Source of the DNA: Candidatus Poribacteria bacterium
Lineage (GTDB): Bacteria; Poribacteria; WGA-4E; WGA-3G
Assembly (NCBI GenBank): GCA_022821065.1
Contig: JAJEEK010000027.1
Coordinates: 59,733-123,732 of the forward strand
DNA length: 64,000 nt
Reading direction: 5' to 3'
A model generated the notes under the pieces. That model had not been told where the DNA came from and made no database searches. It saw only the letters and a list, made by a program, of their open reading frames with translations. Below, piece after piece: positions 1-9,966 of this stretch. The translations under genes were made by a program, and so were the position numbers. Each line of letters opens with the position of its first letter. The stretch's first letter is position 1.

Positions 1-145
1 TTTTGATAAAGTTGGTTTCTGCGTGTCGAGGGGACATTTGTTTTTAAGTTAGACGGAGAGCCAACGATAAGGAATAAGTGTATAGATTGCTGGCGTAGTT
101 AGAAGCGAAAATAAATCTTGGTTTCGGCGGGCGTGTGTCCGTCTT

Positions 146-349
146 TCATCCGTCTGCTTTTGTTTTCTGTTCTTTTTCCCATTCTTTGAGAAGTTTCGCC
201 TCATAGTCGATCCATATTTTCGTCTTTCGCCATTTGCTGAGCGTATTCGGGTTGACCTCGAGCAATACAGCGGTTTCAGTGAGTGAATCGCCGTAGAAAT
301 GCAATCTGCAGGCGTGGCATATTTTCTTTGTTGATAGAACCCTCGGCAT
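146..349 (-). CDS. small helix-turn-helix protein, phage terminase small subunit/phBC6A51-like
   Basis: 67 aa ORF with HTH-like segment DSLTETAVLLEVNPNTLSKWRK. Confidence 0.5.
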   Translation of the reverse strand: MPRVLSTKKICHACRLHFYGDSLTETAVLLEVNPNTLSKWRKTKIWIDYEAKLLKEWEKEQKTKADG

Positions 350-407
350 CAGAACCTCCAGTGATTAGATTTTAAAAAGTATTATACCTTATTCTATTTT
401 TTTATAC

Positions 408-437
408 TTGCCAATTTTTGTGTCTTTTTGCTATAAT
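408..437 (+). promoter_or_regulatory. candidate sigma70-type promoter (TTGCCA-N18-TATAAT)
   Basis: TTGCCA at 408-413 and TATAAT at 432-437. Confidence 0.4.
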
Positions 438-627
438 GTCTGTGACGTTAATTCTCGGGTTTGGAAGCACACCGTCTATAAAGCCTCGACCGTGTCAGGG
501 CAGCGTCCTATTTTCATAGGTGCGCCGCCGGTATTACGAGTACCGAGCGACGCGTAGCACTGCCATAACCAGAGTATGACAGCACTGGTTTCTATCATAG
601 CATATTGCATTTTTTCTGTGTTAGAAT

Positions 628-1014
628 AGAGACCATCCCCTCTTGGGACGGATTGCCAGAACCTTCCTTTTGTTTGCTGGTTTTCGGCAATACCCCAAAA
701 AAGTTGAATTCAACCCGACACGGACGCGTGTCGAAAATCAATCAAGGAATTTTTATCATGTTAAAAGACTTGTTAAGCAACCGCCTCTTTATAGGCGCGT
801 TGGCGTTATTTGTTCTCTGTGTTGGGGGGAGCCTGTTCTATATGCAGCACGTCGAACAGCAAGGCGCGGAATACGCTGCCGAGACGCAAGCACGCGTCGC
901 GCAATGGAATGAGAAACAGAACCCAACACCGACAGAAACCGAAGCACCTGTTGGTGAGACGTCGCAAGGTGGACACTTCCACGAAGATGGCACTTGGCAC
1001 GGTGAGCCGCATGA
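628..1014 (+). repeat. cassette repeat copy 1: leader plus N-terminal coding module, direct repeat of 3494-3876
   Basis: near-identical to 3494-3876 at constant offset 2866 through the start codon, then one codon indel; identity ends after GGHFHEDGTWHGEPH. Confidence 0.9.
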
Positions 1015-1405
1015 GACCCCCTCGCTTGCGGAAGTTGATACATCCGCCCCTGTGCAGGTTTCGAGTATTTCCGCACCGCAAAGGGAGTATGACAGAGGCG
1101 CGGGCAACCCTTTACCGTATGGGAACGTAGACATTCGGGACTTTGAAGCCGCGAAAGTCGCGATGATAGAGAACATCAACTTCATCAAGGCGAACTGGGA
1201 CCCGGAAGCGTTCTTTGACAAGGAGCTTGGGCGCGAACTGCGTGTCGCGTACGCAAGAGCTACAAACATTGCCAATGCCGCGATGTCGGGCATTTACACC
1301 CGTGAACAGGCACGAGAGATGAATGCTTTATATTACGATCTCGGTATTAGTGATATGATTGGAAATGCCGCCGATGAAATAGTACAGGGACAGGGGATGA
1401 AGTAA
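758..1405 (+). CDS. membrane-anchored protein with GGHFHEDGTWHGEPHE module, unknown function
   Basis: ATG at 758 (MLKDLLSNRLFIGALALFVLCVGGS), single TM helix; TAATG overlap with the next ORF. Confidence 0.75.
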   Translation: MLKDLLSNRLFIGALALFVLCVGGSLFYMQHVEQQGAEYAAETQARVAQWNEKQNPTPTETEAPVGETSQGGHFHEDGTWHGEPHETPSLAEVDTSAPVQVSSISAPQREYDRGAGNPLPYGNVDIRDFEAAKVAMIENINFIKANWDPEAFFDKELGRELRVAYARATNIANAAMSGIYTREQAREMNALYYDLGISDMIGNAADEIVQGQGMK

Positions 1406-2805
1406 TGCGACAGAAACATTTGATTTTCGGCATCGTCTTTTTGGTATTGCTTTGTAGTTTTGTGGCATTGGTTGCCATCTCACAACAGAAGACCCTTGGC
1501 CAACTTGTCAAAGAAATGAACGATGCGAGGAATAAACTTTACACGCCCCCGGACGGTGCATGGCCTGTATACTCTGATGCGTTTGATGTTTTGGAGGGTA
1601 TGATAGACGATGTTAAGGACGATCTGAAGGCGTTGTATGGCATCAAGATTGATTCGACGAGTCAGATAGATGCTGCTGTCAAGGTCAAGAAGTCTGTGAC
1701 TTTGAGCGAAGAGATTAAGACGGCGTTGGCAGCGGTGGAGACGAAGCGCGAGGAGGTCGAGGACTTGTAGCTTGATGCCTATGATGCCTGGCAAGCGTAT
1801 CACAATGCGGTTGCGGCGTATAACTCTCATCCGCATGTGAGTCCCGAAGAGCGTTTGGACGTTCCGGGTTTAGACAAGTTCGTTGCGCCCTCGTTGTATA
1901 CCTGTCATGGTCCGTGTGAGTATCCTTTTGAGACGGACTCATTAGCGCAGGTTTCGCATCAGGCGTATTGTTCGGAGAAGCATGGCACATCAAGCACGAC
2001 GGGTGTCACATATTGGACGTGCAATGGCAATACGACGTGTGATCGTTCGGATGAGCATTGGCGAGTGTGCGGTGGGAGTTGTGGTCAGAAGTTTGCGCCG
2101 CGTCGTATCAATCGGGGTCAAGGGAACTACGATTACGTAGCCAATTCGCCGCATTATGTGACGTGTTCGGAATCAACGTGTAATAGAAAGTATTACACCT
2201 GCGAGAATTCGACCTGTCCAGATAGTAGCACGCATTCGTCAAGTAGCAGTAGTCCGGGTTGTTCTCAGCATCGTGACTATGACTATTGCGACGATCAAGG
2301 TTCGTGTTCGACGGGTTCCGGTTCGGGTGTTCCGGGTCCGATCTGCGGACATAACCACTGTTGCTGTTTGGGTAGCAGTTCGAGTAGCACTTCAAGCAGT
2401 TCGGATGACAGCGATTCCGACAACACACCGGACTGTTCGTATTGTACGGATGGTTGTTCGAGTTGCCAAAGCAGTTCAGATGACGACAGCAGTTCGAGCA
2501 GTAGCACTGCGGGTCTGGACAACACGCCGGACTGTGATGTCTGCTCGGTTGGTTGTTCGAGTTGTGGCTCTGAGCCGACTTATGATCCGGGTTGTGGTCA
2601 TACCTTTGACTCTTATGAAGCCTATGAAGCAAATCCGGGTAATTGTATGACCTATGGGTGTACGCTCACGGATTGTAGTGAAATATATTGGGGGTGTCAA
2701 GGTTCTCACACGTCCTATAATAGTTGTGGCAGCTGTGGTGCCGGATATTCAACGTGTGAGAATGTCTCGCCGGCGTATTGCTACGCCTGTGGCGAATCAC
2801 TTTGA
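1405..2805 (+). pseudogene. membrane-anchored Cys/Ser-rich protein interrupted by in-frame TAG at 1768-1770
   Basis: ORFs 1405-1770 and 1837-2805 share a frame; coding continues through the TAG (KREEVEDL*LDAYDAWQAYHNAVAAY); many CxxC motifs in the second half. Confidence 0.6.
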
Positions 2806-3495
2806 TGTGTCTGACTCGTAACCTTTCCTTTCGACGCGCCATTTATCTTTTTATATTTCGCGCGTTTATATTCTATCTATCGGTGTTTTTCTTGCATCGG
2901 TCGTCGGTAGAAACAACGCTCACGGTGAAAGTTGTGCTTGTTTCGTCTGTCTCGCGTCGTGTTGATGTCTCGCCAATCGTTTTTGATTCAGAGGCTTACT
3001 ACCGCCCATCATCGCGTATAACCTCTTTCGTCCGTTGAGTTGGACACCGCCTGTCCCTGTAGAGCCGTATCGTCTGATAGGCACGATATTGCCGCGTGAG
3101 GATACCCCGTCGCAAGCGATTATCGAGAGGATAGGTGCATCGTTTATCGTCTCCGTCAGGGAGATGTTAGATACTTCAACAGAAGTCGTGAGTATATCGG
3201 GTAAATCTGTGATCTTATCGACGGCAGGTATAGAGCGGACGTTAGCGTTGGAGACAGGTATCTGGTTGAATCCGTCGGGTCCTTCGTTGGTTGTCAGACC
3301 GCAGCGTTCTGTGAGTCCGTCCTCGTTAAGAAATCGGCGTCCTGTTTCGCCCGTGCGAAGTTCACCGCCGCGCGCCGCTCCGAGGGCTTCCAGCGAGACC
3401 CCTTCGGAGTGGCAGACGGGTGAGGGAGAGGTGATCCGTATTGGGGATGCGCGCTTGAAGAATCCTCAGAAATGCGGTTTACGTCGTCGTTTAAG
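2805..3495 (+). pseudogene. GspC/PilP-like inner-membrane protein with probable -1 frameshift near 3007-3012
   Basis: frame 2805-3038 (TM, VDVSPIVFDSEAYYRP) continues in the other frame as IIAYNLFRPLSWTPPVPVEPYRLIGTILPRED; TGATG start overlap; 3' end uncertain. Confidence 0.5.
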
Positions 3496-3876
3496 AGACC
3501 ATCCCCTCTTGGGACGGATTGCCAGAACCTTCCTTTTGTTTGCTGGTTTTCGGCAATACCGTAAAAAAGTTGACTTCAACCCGACACGGACGCGTGTCGA
3601 AAATCAATCAAGGAATTTTTATCATGTTAAAAGACCTGTTAAGCAACCGCCTCTTTATAGGCGCGTTGGCGTTATTTGTTCTCTGTGTTGGCGGGAGTCT
3701 GCTCTATATGCAGCACGTTGAACAGCAAGGCGCGGAATACGCTGCCGAGACGCAAGACCGCGTCGCGCAATGGAACGAGAAACAGACCGAGCAACCGACT
3801 GCGGAAGTCCCCGTTGGCGATACGTCGCAAGGTGGACACTTCCACGAAGATGGGACGTGGCACGGTGAACCGCATG
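3494..3876 (+). repeat. cassette repeat copy 2
   Basis: direct repeat of 628-1014. Confidence 0.9.
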
Positions 3877-4253
3877 CCCCTGTAGACGTCTCCGAAGTGG
3901 AAGCCTCTGCTGACGCCCCGTCTGTGTCTGATGTTCGTGCTGCACCTGTCGTTGCCCAGCAAGCGAACACAGAGATTGACGCTGCAACGCTGGAATCAGC
4001 CTCACGCAGGTTGAAGGATCCTGACGTGTATAAAGCGTGGGTCGAGTGGTCGAAAAAAAATAAGGAACTCTCTGAAGCATTCTCGCAAGCCAATTGGGAT
4101 TCGATTAACGCGGGACCAAAGACAGAAGAGGAGCAGAAACGGTTTAATAATGACCCGGAGTGGCAACGCAGATATGACGAGGCGTTGCACGAATCTGCTA
4201 GGATATACACAATGAAGGTAGAACACGAGAAGAAAAATCCCCTTCTTCAGTAA
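3624..4253 (+). CDS. paralogue of 758-1405 with unrelated C-terminus
   Basis: ATG at 3624; same TM anchor and GGHFHEDGTWHGEPH module. Confidence 0.75.
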   Translation: MLKDLLSNRLFIGALALFVLCVGGSLLYMQHVEQQGAEYAAETQDRVAQWNEKQTEQPTAEVPVGDTSQGGHFHEDGTWHGEPHAPVDVSEVEASADAPSVSDVRAAPVVAQQANTEIDAATLESASRRLKDPDVYKAWVEWSKKNKELSEAFSQANWDSINAGPKTEEEQKRFNNDPEWQRRYDEALHESARIYTMKVEHEKKNPLLQ

Positions 4254-4282
4254 GGCGATACACTTCAAAGAAGTTTAGAAAC

Positions 4283-4714
4283 ATGAAACGCAAAACGACT
4301 TTTCTGCTTTACTGTCTTGTTGGGGTCATATTGTTTTCTTCGGCGTGCTTGTGGTATGTGCGTGCAGCGGATCAGAATTCCAGCAACTGCGCGAGTTACC
4401 TGAAGGACTATCTTGAGAAAACACAGACTTTTGAGGATGCCAGGAAAACACTGCGGCGTGCGCATGTAGCACGCGCAAAAAGCTATCATCAGGACATACC
4501 TCCTGACTACAAGGATTTAGAGGATGAGTACGATCGAAATAAGAATGAATCCTTCAACAAATTGATCGAGGGTTTGGGACCGCAATTACCAACCGGTGTT
4601 AGCGATGCAAACAGCTTCAATAATTTCGCTAACATCGTCGCAGCGTTGGCAAACAACATCTTCTCTCCGGCGCGTAGCTCTTTCAGGATTTTAATTTTCT
4701 CGTTCGGGTTGTAG
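4283..4714 (+). CDS. secreted or membrane-anchored hypothetical protein
   Basis: N-terminal signal/TM MKRKTTFLLYCLVGVILFSSACLWYV. Confidence 0.5.
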   Translation: MKRKTTFLLYCLVGVILFSSACLWYVRAADQNSSNCASYLKDYLEKTQTFEDARKTLRRAHVARAKSYHQDIPPDYKDLEDEYDRNKNESFNKLIEGLGPQLPTGVSDANSFNNFANIVAALANNIFSPARSSFRILIFSFGL

Positions 4715-4841
4715 GCTTGCGAAAGGAGAGCTCTGAAATACCGCGCACGCCAGCGAGACGACAAACACGCCATATCTCGATCATTTTCACCGTGTAAGAG
4801 GTCTGTCAAAACGGCTATCGTTATTTTCCTACCTTAAAGTA

Positions 4842-6170
4842 CTATGTATCAAGATGCGCGTCAATCTGTTTCAAGACCCGTTCATAATCTGCTTCCAATT
4901 CAATTGGTGCGTTCAAGTAGCGAGGCGGCGGTTCACCACAGTCAACATTGTGATATTCTACCTTGAAATCCGGGAATTTGAGACCTGTTGCTGTGGAAAT
5001 GACAATAACCCGATCCGATGGGAGTATCTGTTTGCGCTCGACCATTTTTATGAGGACAGCGAGCGCGACCCCGGTGTGTGGACAATTGAATAAGCCTGTT
5101 CTATCTGCTCTCGCTGCGGCATCAGCCAATTCTGTCTCTGTCGCTTGGTCAACGATGCCATCAAACCGGCGGAGCGTCCGAATCGCGCGATGCACTGAAA
5201 CTGGATTCCCGATCTGAATCGCTGTCGCTCGTGTCGATCGTGCGGTGATAGCACTGAATTCTGTGAACCCAGTTTGATAACTTCGGTAGAGCGGATTGGC
5301 GCGTTCGGCCTGCGCACAGGCGATACGCGGCAATTTGTCAATGATACCGAGATCGTACATCATTAGAAAGCCGAGTCCGAGTGCCGAGACGTTGCCGAGG
5401 TTGCCTCCCGGAATGATAATCCAATCCGGGACTTCCCAATTAAACTGCTGTACGATTTCTATGCTGATCGTTTTCTGTCCTTCGATGCGGAGAGAGTTAA
5501 TCGAGTTAGCGAGATAAAAGTCTGGTCGTGCAGCAAGTTTTTGAACGATTTCCATGCAGCCATCAAAGTCAGTTTCGAGGGAAAGCGTCAGTGCCCCGTT
5601 AGCGATAGGTTGGATCAGTTGCTCACGTGTAACTTTTTCTTTCGGTAATAGGATGATTGCCGGTATCCCTGCTGCAGATGCGTACGCTGCCAGAGCGGCA
5701 GAGGTATCACCCGTAGATGCACACATAACTGCCCGGATGTTTCCAGACGCGTTGATAATTTGATTCACCATTGAGACCAAGACAGTCATTCCAAGGTCTT
5801 TAAAAGAGCCAGTGTGACTGATGCCGCACTGCTTAATCCACAGATCACCCAAGCCGAGTTGTGCACCGAAGCGGTCAGCCCAGAACAAATTAGTGCCGCC
5901 TTCGTACATAGAGATAATGTTATCATCGTCAATGTTCGGGCAGACCAACTCCTTTTTGCCCCAGACGCCGCTACCATACGGGTATTCGGTGCGCATGTAG
6001 CGCTGCTCGAAAAGCGTTTTCCATTCAGCTGCGCTTCTTTCTTTCAGTGCGTCTATATCGTGCCGTACCTCTAAAAGCCCATCGCAATTTTTGCACCGGT
6101 AGATAACGTCTGAAAGTGGATAGGTTTCGGCACATCCTTCGCTACACTGGAACCATGCATTGTAGTTCAT
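4842..6170 (-). CDS. thrC: threonine synthase
   Basis: PLP fold-type II motifs ([35 protein letters not shown]) with N-terminal zinc-ribbon-like Cys pairs. Confidence 0.93.
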   Translation of the reverse strand: MNYNAWFQCSEGCAETYPLSDVIYRCKNCDGLLEVRHDIDALKERSAAEWKTLFEQRYMRTEYPYGSGVWGKKELVCPNIDDDNIISMYEGGTNLFWADRFGAQLGLGDLWIKQCGISHTGSFKDLGMTVLVSMVNQIINASGNIRAVMCASTGDTSAALAAYASAAGIPAIILLPKEKVTREQLIQPIANGALTLSLETDFDGCMEIVQKLAARPDFYLANSINSLRIEGQKTISIEIVQQFNWEVPDWIIIPGGNLGNVSALGLGFLMMYDLGIIDKLPRIACAQAERANPLYRSYQTGFTEFSAITARSTRATAIQIGNPVSVHRAIRTLRRFDGIVDQATETELADAAARADRTGLFNCPHTGVALAVLIKMVERKQILPSDRVIVISTATGLKFPDFKVEYHNVDCGEPPPRYLNAPIELEADYERVLKQIDAHLDT

Positions 6171-6832
6171 TACTCTATGGTTTCCTCCATGACGACAGGA
6201 AGGAGGGGTTGAGATGGCTCGCTTCCGTTCGGTATACTAAGGAGTTCGTCAATTTCATCGAGTGAAGGCAATTCAGAAGCGTCCTTCAATCCGAATTGTT
6301 GAAGGAATTCGTCTGTAGTTGAAAAGAGTAGGGCGCGTCCATCTTTCCTACCAGTGATACGGACAAGTCCTTTCTCAAGAAGCGAGTTAAGGACGCTGTC
6401 GCTGTTTACCCCGCGAATCGTTGCAACATCGCTACGTGTGATTGGCTGCTTGTACGCAACAATGGCGAGTGTCTCAAGGGCAGACGGAGACAACGTAACG
6501 CGAACCTGGCGTGTATAAAATTTTTCTATCCATTCCGAGTATTCCGAACGTGAGCAAATTTGGTATCCATTCGCTATTTCGACAAGGTGAAAACTCCGCC
6601 CCATCTCTTCATAATCATCACTGAGTTCGCCAAGTCCTCTCCGAATGGCGCGTTTACCTATCTCCGGTAGCGCACTTTGGAATTGATCCAACGAAATCGG
6701 TTCGCTTGCGGCGAAAAGAATCGCTTCCAAGATTGATTTGAGTTTTTCGTCCGACATCGTCTCTATTTCTTGTATCAGGTTGATGTCTTCTATCGGGCTG
6801 ACATCGGTAACGTGTTCAGTATTCATAAGCAA
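6170..6832 (-). CDS. scpB: segregation and condensation protein B
   Basis: ScpB winged-helix signature ([47 protein letters not shown]). Confidence 0.93.
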   Translation of the reverse strand: MLMNTEHVTDVSPIEDINLIQEIETMSDEKLKSILEAILFAASEPISLDQFQSALPEIGKRAIRRGLGELSDDYEEMGRSFHLVEIANGYQICSRSEYSEWIEKFYTRQVRVTLSPSALETLAIVAYKQPITRSDVATIRGVNSDSVLNSLLEKGLVRITGRKDGRALLFSTTDEFLQQFGLKDASELPSLDEIDELLSIPNGSEPSQPLLPVVMEETIE

Positions 6833-6836
6833 GTTC

Positions 6837-7694
6837 CTAATAATCTCGATCTTCTGAACGAGTTGTTTCTACAGTCGGTGGTAGCGCGATCTCGCGATCG
6901 GATTCTTGTTGTTCTTGTTTAATAATATAGATGCTCTCGAAATGCCCCGTTTGAACGGTGACGATTTTTCCTATGCGGATGAGTTCTAAAATGGCGAGGA
7001 ATGTAACGATCCAGTCTATTTTGCTTGCGGATAGTGGGAACAATTCGTCGAATAGGAGTTGGTCGGCCGCCTCTAAATGCCGTTCAATGAAAGCGATTTT
7101 GTCTTCAACGGTGATTGTCTCCTCTTCGACCGTCTCGTATAGTTCCTCGGTATCTATCTCTGTCGCTCGGTCATTTATAGCCTTAAATGCGGAGAGTAGA
7201 TCAAACAGTGTTGCCCGAATCTCGAAGGCGCGCGATCCATCTAAATCGGCGTGTAGTTTCGGGCTTCGGCTGTAGACCCATGTCTGTCGTTCGGCGTAAA
7301 TATCTAAGACTTGTGCTGCCTCTTTGAACTGTTTGTACTCTAAGAGTTGTTTGACGAGTTGCTCTTCGTCCCCGATGGGGAGTTCATCGTTTGGAATGAG
7401 TTGTGGAAGAATGCTCTGCGATTTTATATGTAGGAGTGTCGCTGCCATCACCAAAAATTCGGATGCCACATCTAAATCTAACTGCTCCATGAGGTTAACG
7501 TATTCCAGATACCGATCAGTGATTTGCGCAATCTGGATATCGTGGATATCCATCTCCTCTTTCTGAATCAGATGGAGAAGCAGATCGAGCGGTCCCTCAA
7601 AGCCTTCTAACTTAACCGAATAGAGCGGTTCTGTTGCAGGAGACACGGCTTCTGGGTTTTGATTTCCAAGAGTTCCGACTGTTTCTATCAACAT
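6837..7694 (-). CDS. scpA: segregation and condensation protein A
   Basis: ScpA signature (FEGPLDLLLHLIQKEEMDIHDIQIAQITDRYLEY); adjacent to scpB. Confidence 0.93.
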   Translation of the reverse strand: MLIETVGTLGNQNPEAVSPATEPLYSVKLEGFEGPLDLLLHLIQKEEMDIHDIQIAQITDRYLEYVNLMEQLDLDVASEFLVMAATLLHIKSQSILPQLIPNDELPIGDEEQLVKQLLEYKQFKEAAQVLDIYAERQTWVYSRSPKLHADLDGSRAFEIRATLFDLLSAFKAINDRATEIDTEELYETVEEETITVEDKIAFIERHLEAADQLLFDELFPLSASKIDWIVTFLAILELIRIGKIVTVQTGHFESIYIIKQEQQESDREIALPPTVETTRSEDRDY

Positions 7695-7773
7695 ATTTAA
7701 GTGCTTTCAACATTGTAGCCTGTACCACTACATTAGACCGGGTAAACTGAAACTTGACGGAAAAAAATCTATT

Positions 7774-8457
7774 TCATCGTAAGCCGACAATCTTCGCTAT
7801 CAAATCGTGTGTCGCATAGCTAATATGCGCCAGAAATCCGAACACATTGGGAATAGGTAGAAAATACGGCAGAAAAATCAGACACATCAGGATCGGCATT
7901 CCGTACGGCATCAATTTTTCAAATTGACGTGCCGCATTTTCGGGGAGCAAGCCTCGGACAACGCTGAATCCATCTAACGGAAACAGCGGCAGCATATTAA
8001 ATGCTGCGAGAAATACACTAATAATTGCCAAAGGTTTAACCACTTGCAAATATATTAAGGCGTGAAGTGAAGATTTAGACGGATTGAACGGCGTAAATTC
8101 CAGTACTATCCTGAGTCCCGCCAAGATTATGAAAGTTAGGACGATATTCATGAGAGGCCCTGCGGCTGCGATCAGCATCAGGTCTCGCCTCGGATTCTTC
8201 AGATTGTGAGGATTAACTGGCACCGGTTTTGCCCAACCAAAAAATGCGCCTCCGAAAAACGAACCGAGCAGCGGTAGCATAATTGTCCCGATCATATCAA
8301 TATGGACACCCGGATTTAGGGACATCCTTCCTAAATCGCGAGCCGTCGGGTCACCTAACATATCTGCTGATTTGGCGTGTCCCCACTCGTGGAAGGTCAA
8401 CAAGATAATGAACTGTGTAACCAAAAGTATTGCTGCAAAAGGATCGAAATTAGCCAT
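7774..8457 (-). CDS. site-2 protease family (M50) metalloprotease
   Basis: TFHEWGHAKSADMLGD HExxH-type motif, LFPLDGF motif, multiple TM. Confidence 0.9.
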   Translation of the reverse strand: MANFDPFAAILLVTQFIILLTFHEWGHAKSADMLGDPTARDLGRMSLNPGVHIDMIGTIMLPLLGSFFGGAFFGWAKPVPVNPHNLKNPRRDLMLIAAAGPLMNIVLTFIILAGLRIVLEFTPFNPSKSSLHALIYLQVVKPLAIISVFLAAFNMLPLFPLDGFSVVRGLLPENAARQFEKLMPYGMPILMCLIFLPYFLPIPNVFGFLAHISYATHDLIAKIVGLR

Positions 8458-9910
8458 TATTATTTATTTTCCGTAAGTAGGAATGTGCCTCTTCTTTTTT
8501 CGTTATCTCTCTATCTAACTGTGCAGCAAATAGCTGCCAGAGTTGTGTTTTAAACGTTGCTCCAGGTTTCTCACCAAACGCAATCAAATCCTTTCCAGTA
8601 ATAAACGGCTGAACCTTGCGAAGGACGAGAAGATAGTCTTTTATTTTTTCTCGCTTCCATTCTGGGACTGTTGTCCCTTTAGATGCCAGGACCAACGCCT
8701 CTATCGGATATGATTTAAACAATTGATAAATTTCACTTGGTTTAACGGATGCCTTTAATAGCGCGAGTTTCTCTTTTAGTTGTTTGTAGGCAGTGAAGGG
8801 CGTTTCTACCCGAAAGAGACTCCCTTCTCCACAAATGTAAGTGATTCCACTACCCTTTGAAAGTCCTATATCAACGATACACCATTTTCCGTTTTGATAT
8901 TTAATGATAGCATCCTGTGATAGTGGGTATCCAAGTTTCTCAAAGACAGCGTGTGTCACTTTTTGAAGCGAAACCTGTTGGTTCTCCGCTTGTGCTGGAC
9001 TTACTAATCTCTGGAGTTGATGCTTCAATATAAACCTGAAACTGAGTGCCTCAATTTGATATATCGGCATCTCTGTGCCGAGGAACGCCATCCAACGGGC
9101 GAGTCCGTGATCAAATTCTTCCTCAGTGAGACGCTCAGATGCCCAAGCAATTGCGCTTCGGGCAGATTGAAAGTCGGACGCAAAGTCGGATGAAATCTGC
9201 CACCCTGCAGAGATCGTTTCCCATACGCCGAGTTCTGTGAGGTGGTCTACAATCTCCGGTGCATTCTTTTCAAGGAGGACGCTATCAATTTCGTTCCGTA
9301 TCCGTTCACCGCTGAGTTGGGCAAGCAGCGAAAGTGCTTCTCGGATAAGCATCTCATCGTTTTCAGCGATTTGAAAACCGTAGCGCCCAGCATACCGACA
9401 TGCTCGGAAGATACGCGTCGGGTCGTCAATAAAACTTCGATTGTGAAGTACCCGAACGATACCTGCCTCAAGGTCCGCGAACCCACCCGTCTCATCGACG
9501 ATAGTGCCGAAATCCGTTTGGTCTAAACGCATTGCAAGCGCGTTGATGGAAAAATCCCGCCGACGCAAGTCGTCAGTGATGCTTCCGCTTTGCACTATAG
9601 GTAACGTCCCTGAGCCTTGATAAGTTTCACGACGTGCAGTGACGAAATCCACTTTCGGTAGGTCGGTGTTCTCAGGTGTAACAGTTGCCGTGCCGAACTG
9701 TGCATGCACCTCCAATGTCCCGTTCCAACGCTCACACATCGCTTGCGCCACTCGGATTGCGTCTTCTTCTACAACGATATCAATGTCGAGACTCGGTCGT
9801 TTGAGGAGGAGGTCTCGAACAAATCCACCGACAAGGTAGGCATTTTTTTCAGCAACCTCACCGATTTCATATAATAAGCTCAAGATCGGTTCGGGTATAT
9901 CAAGTCTCAT
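8450..9910 (-). CDS. CCA tRNA nucleotidyltransferase / poly(A) polymerase family
   Basis: LVGGFVRDLLLKRPSLDIDIVVEED, RRRDFSINALAMRL, DDPTRIFRACRYAGRYGFQI. Confidence 0.92.
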   Translation of the reverse strand: MRLDIPEPILSLLYEIGEVAEKNAYLVGGFVRDLLLKRPSLDIDIVVEEDAIRVAQAMCERWNGTLEVHAQFGTATVTPENTDLPKVDFVTARRETYQGSGTLPIVQSGSITDDLRRRDFSINALAMRLDQTDFGTIVDETGGFADLEAGIVRVLHNRSFIDDPTRIFRACRYAGRYGFQIAENDEMLIREALSLLAQLSGERIRNEIDSVLLEKNAPEIVDHLTELGVWETISAGWQISSDFASDFQSARSAIAWASERLTEEEFDHGLARWMAFLGTEMPIYQIEALSFRFILKHQLQRLVSPAQAENQQVSLQKVTHAVFEKLGYPLSQDAIIKYQNGKWCIVDIGLSKGSGITYICGEGSLFRVETPFTAYKQLKEKLALLKASVKPSEIYQLFKSYPIEALVLASKGTTVPEWKREKIKDYLLVLRKVQPFITGKDLIAFGEKPGATFKTQLWQLFAAQLDREITKKEEAHSYLRKINNNG

Positions 9911-9966
9911 TTTTATACCGTTGGATGAGGTCGCAGAGCGTCTCTATTATTTCCAAGAGAGTGGAG

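Noticed and set aside
789-1293. Minus-strand ORFs over the cassette gene
   Set aside because: Antisense shadows of the plus-strand gene with no recognisable family or start signals.
2108-2632. 174 aa minus-strand ORF and plus-strand 2273-2650 ORF
   Set aside because: Low-complexity antisense or shifted-frame shadow of the Cys/Ser-rich gene.
3035-3721. 228 aa ORF as one intact protein
   Set aside because: Its C-terminal part is an out-of-frame reading of the cassette leader and the 3624-4253 gene; only the first part looks genuine.
4507-4809. 100 aa minus-strand ORF
   Set aside because: Overlaps the better supported 4283-4714 ORF and has no recognisable family.
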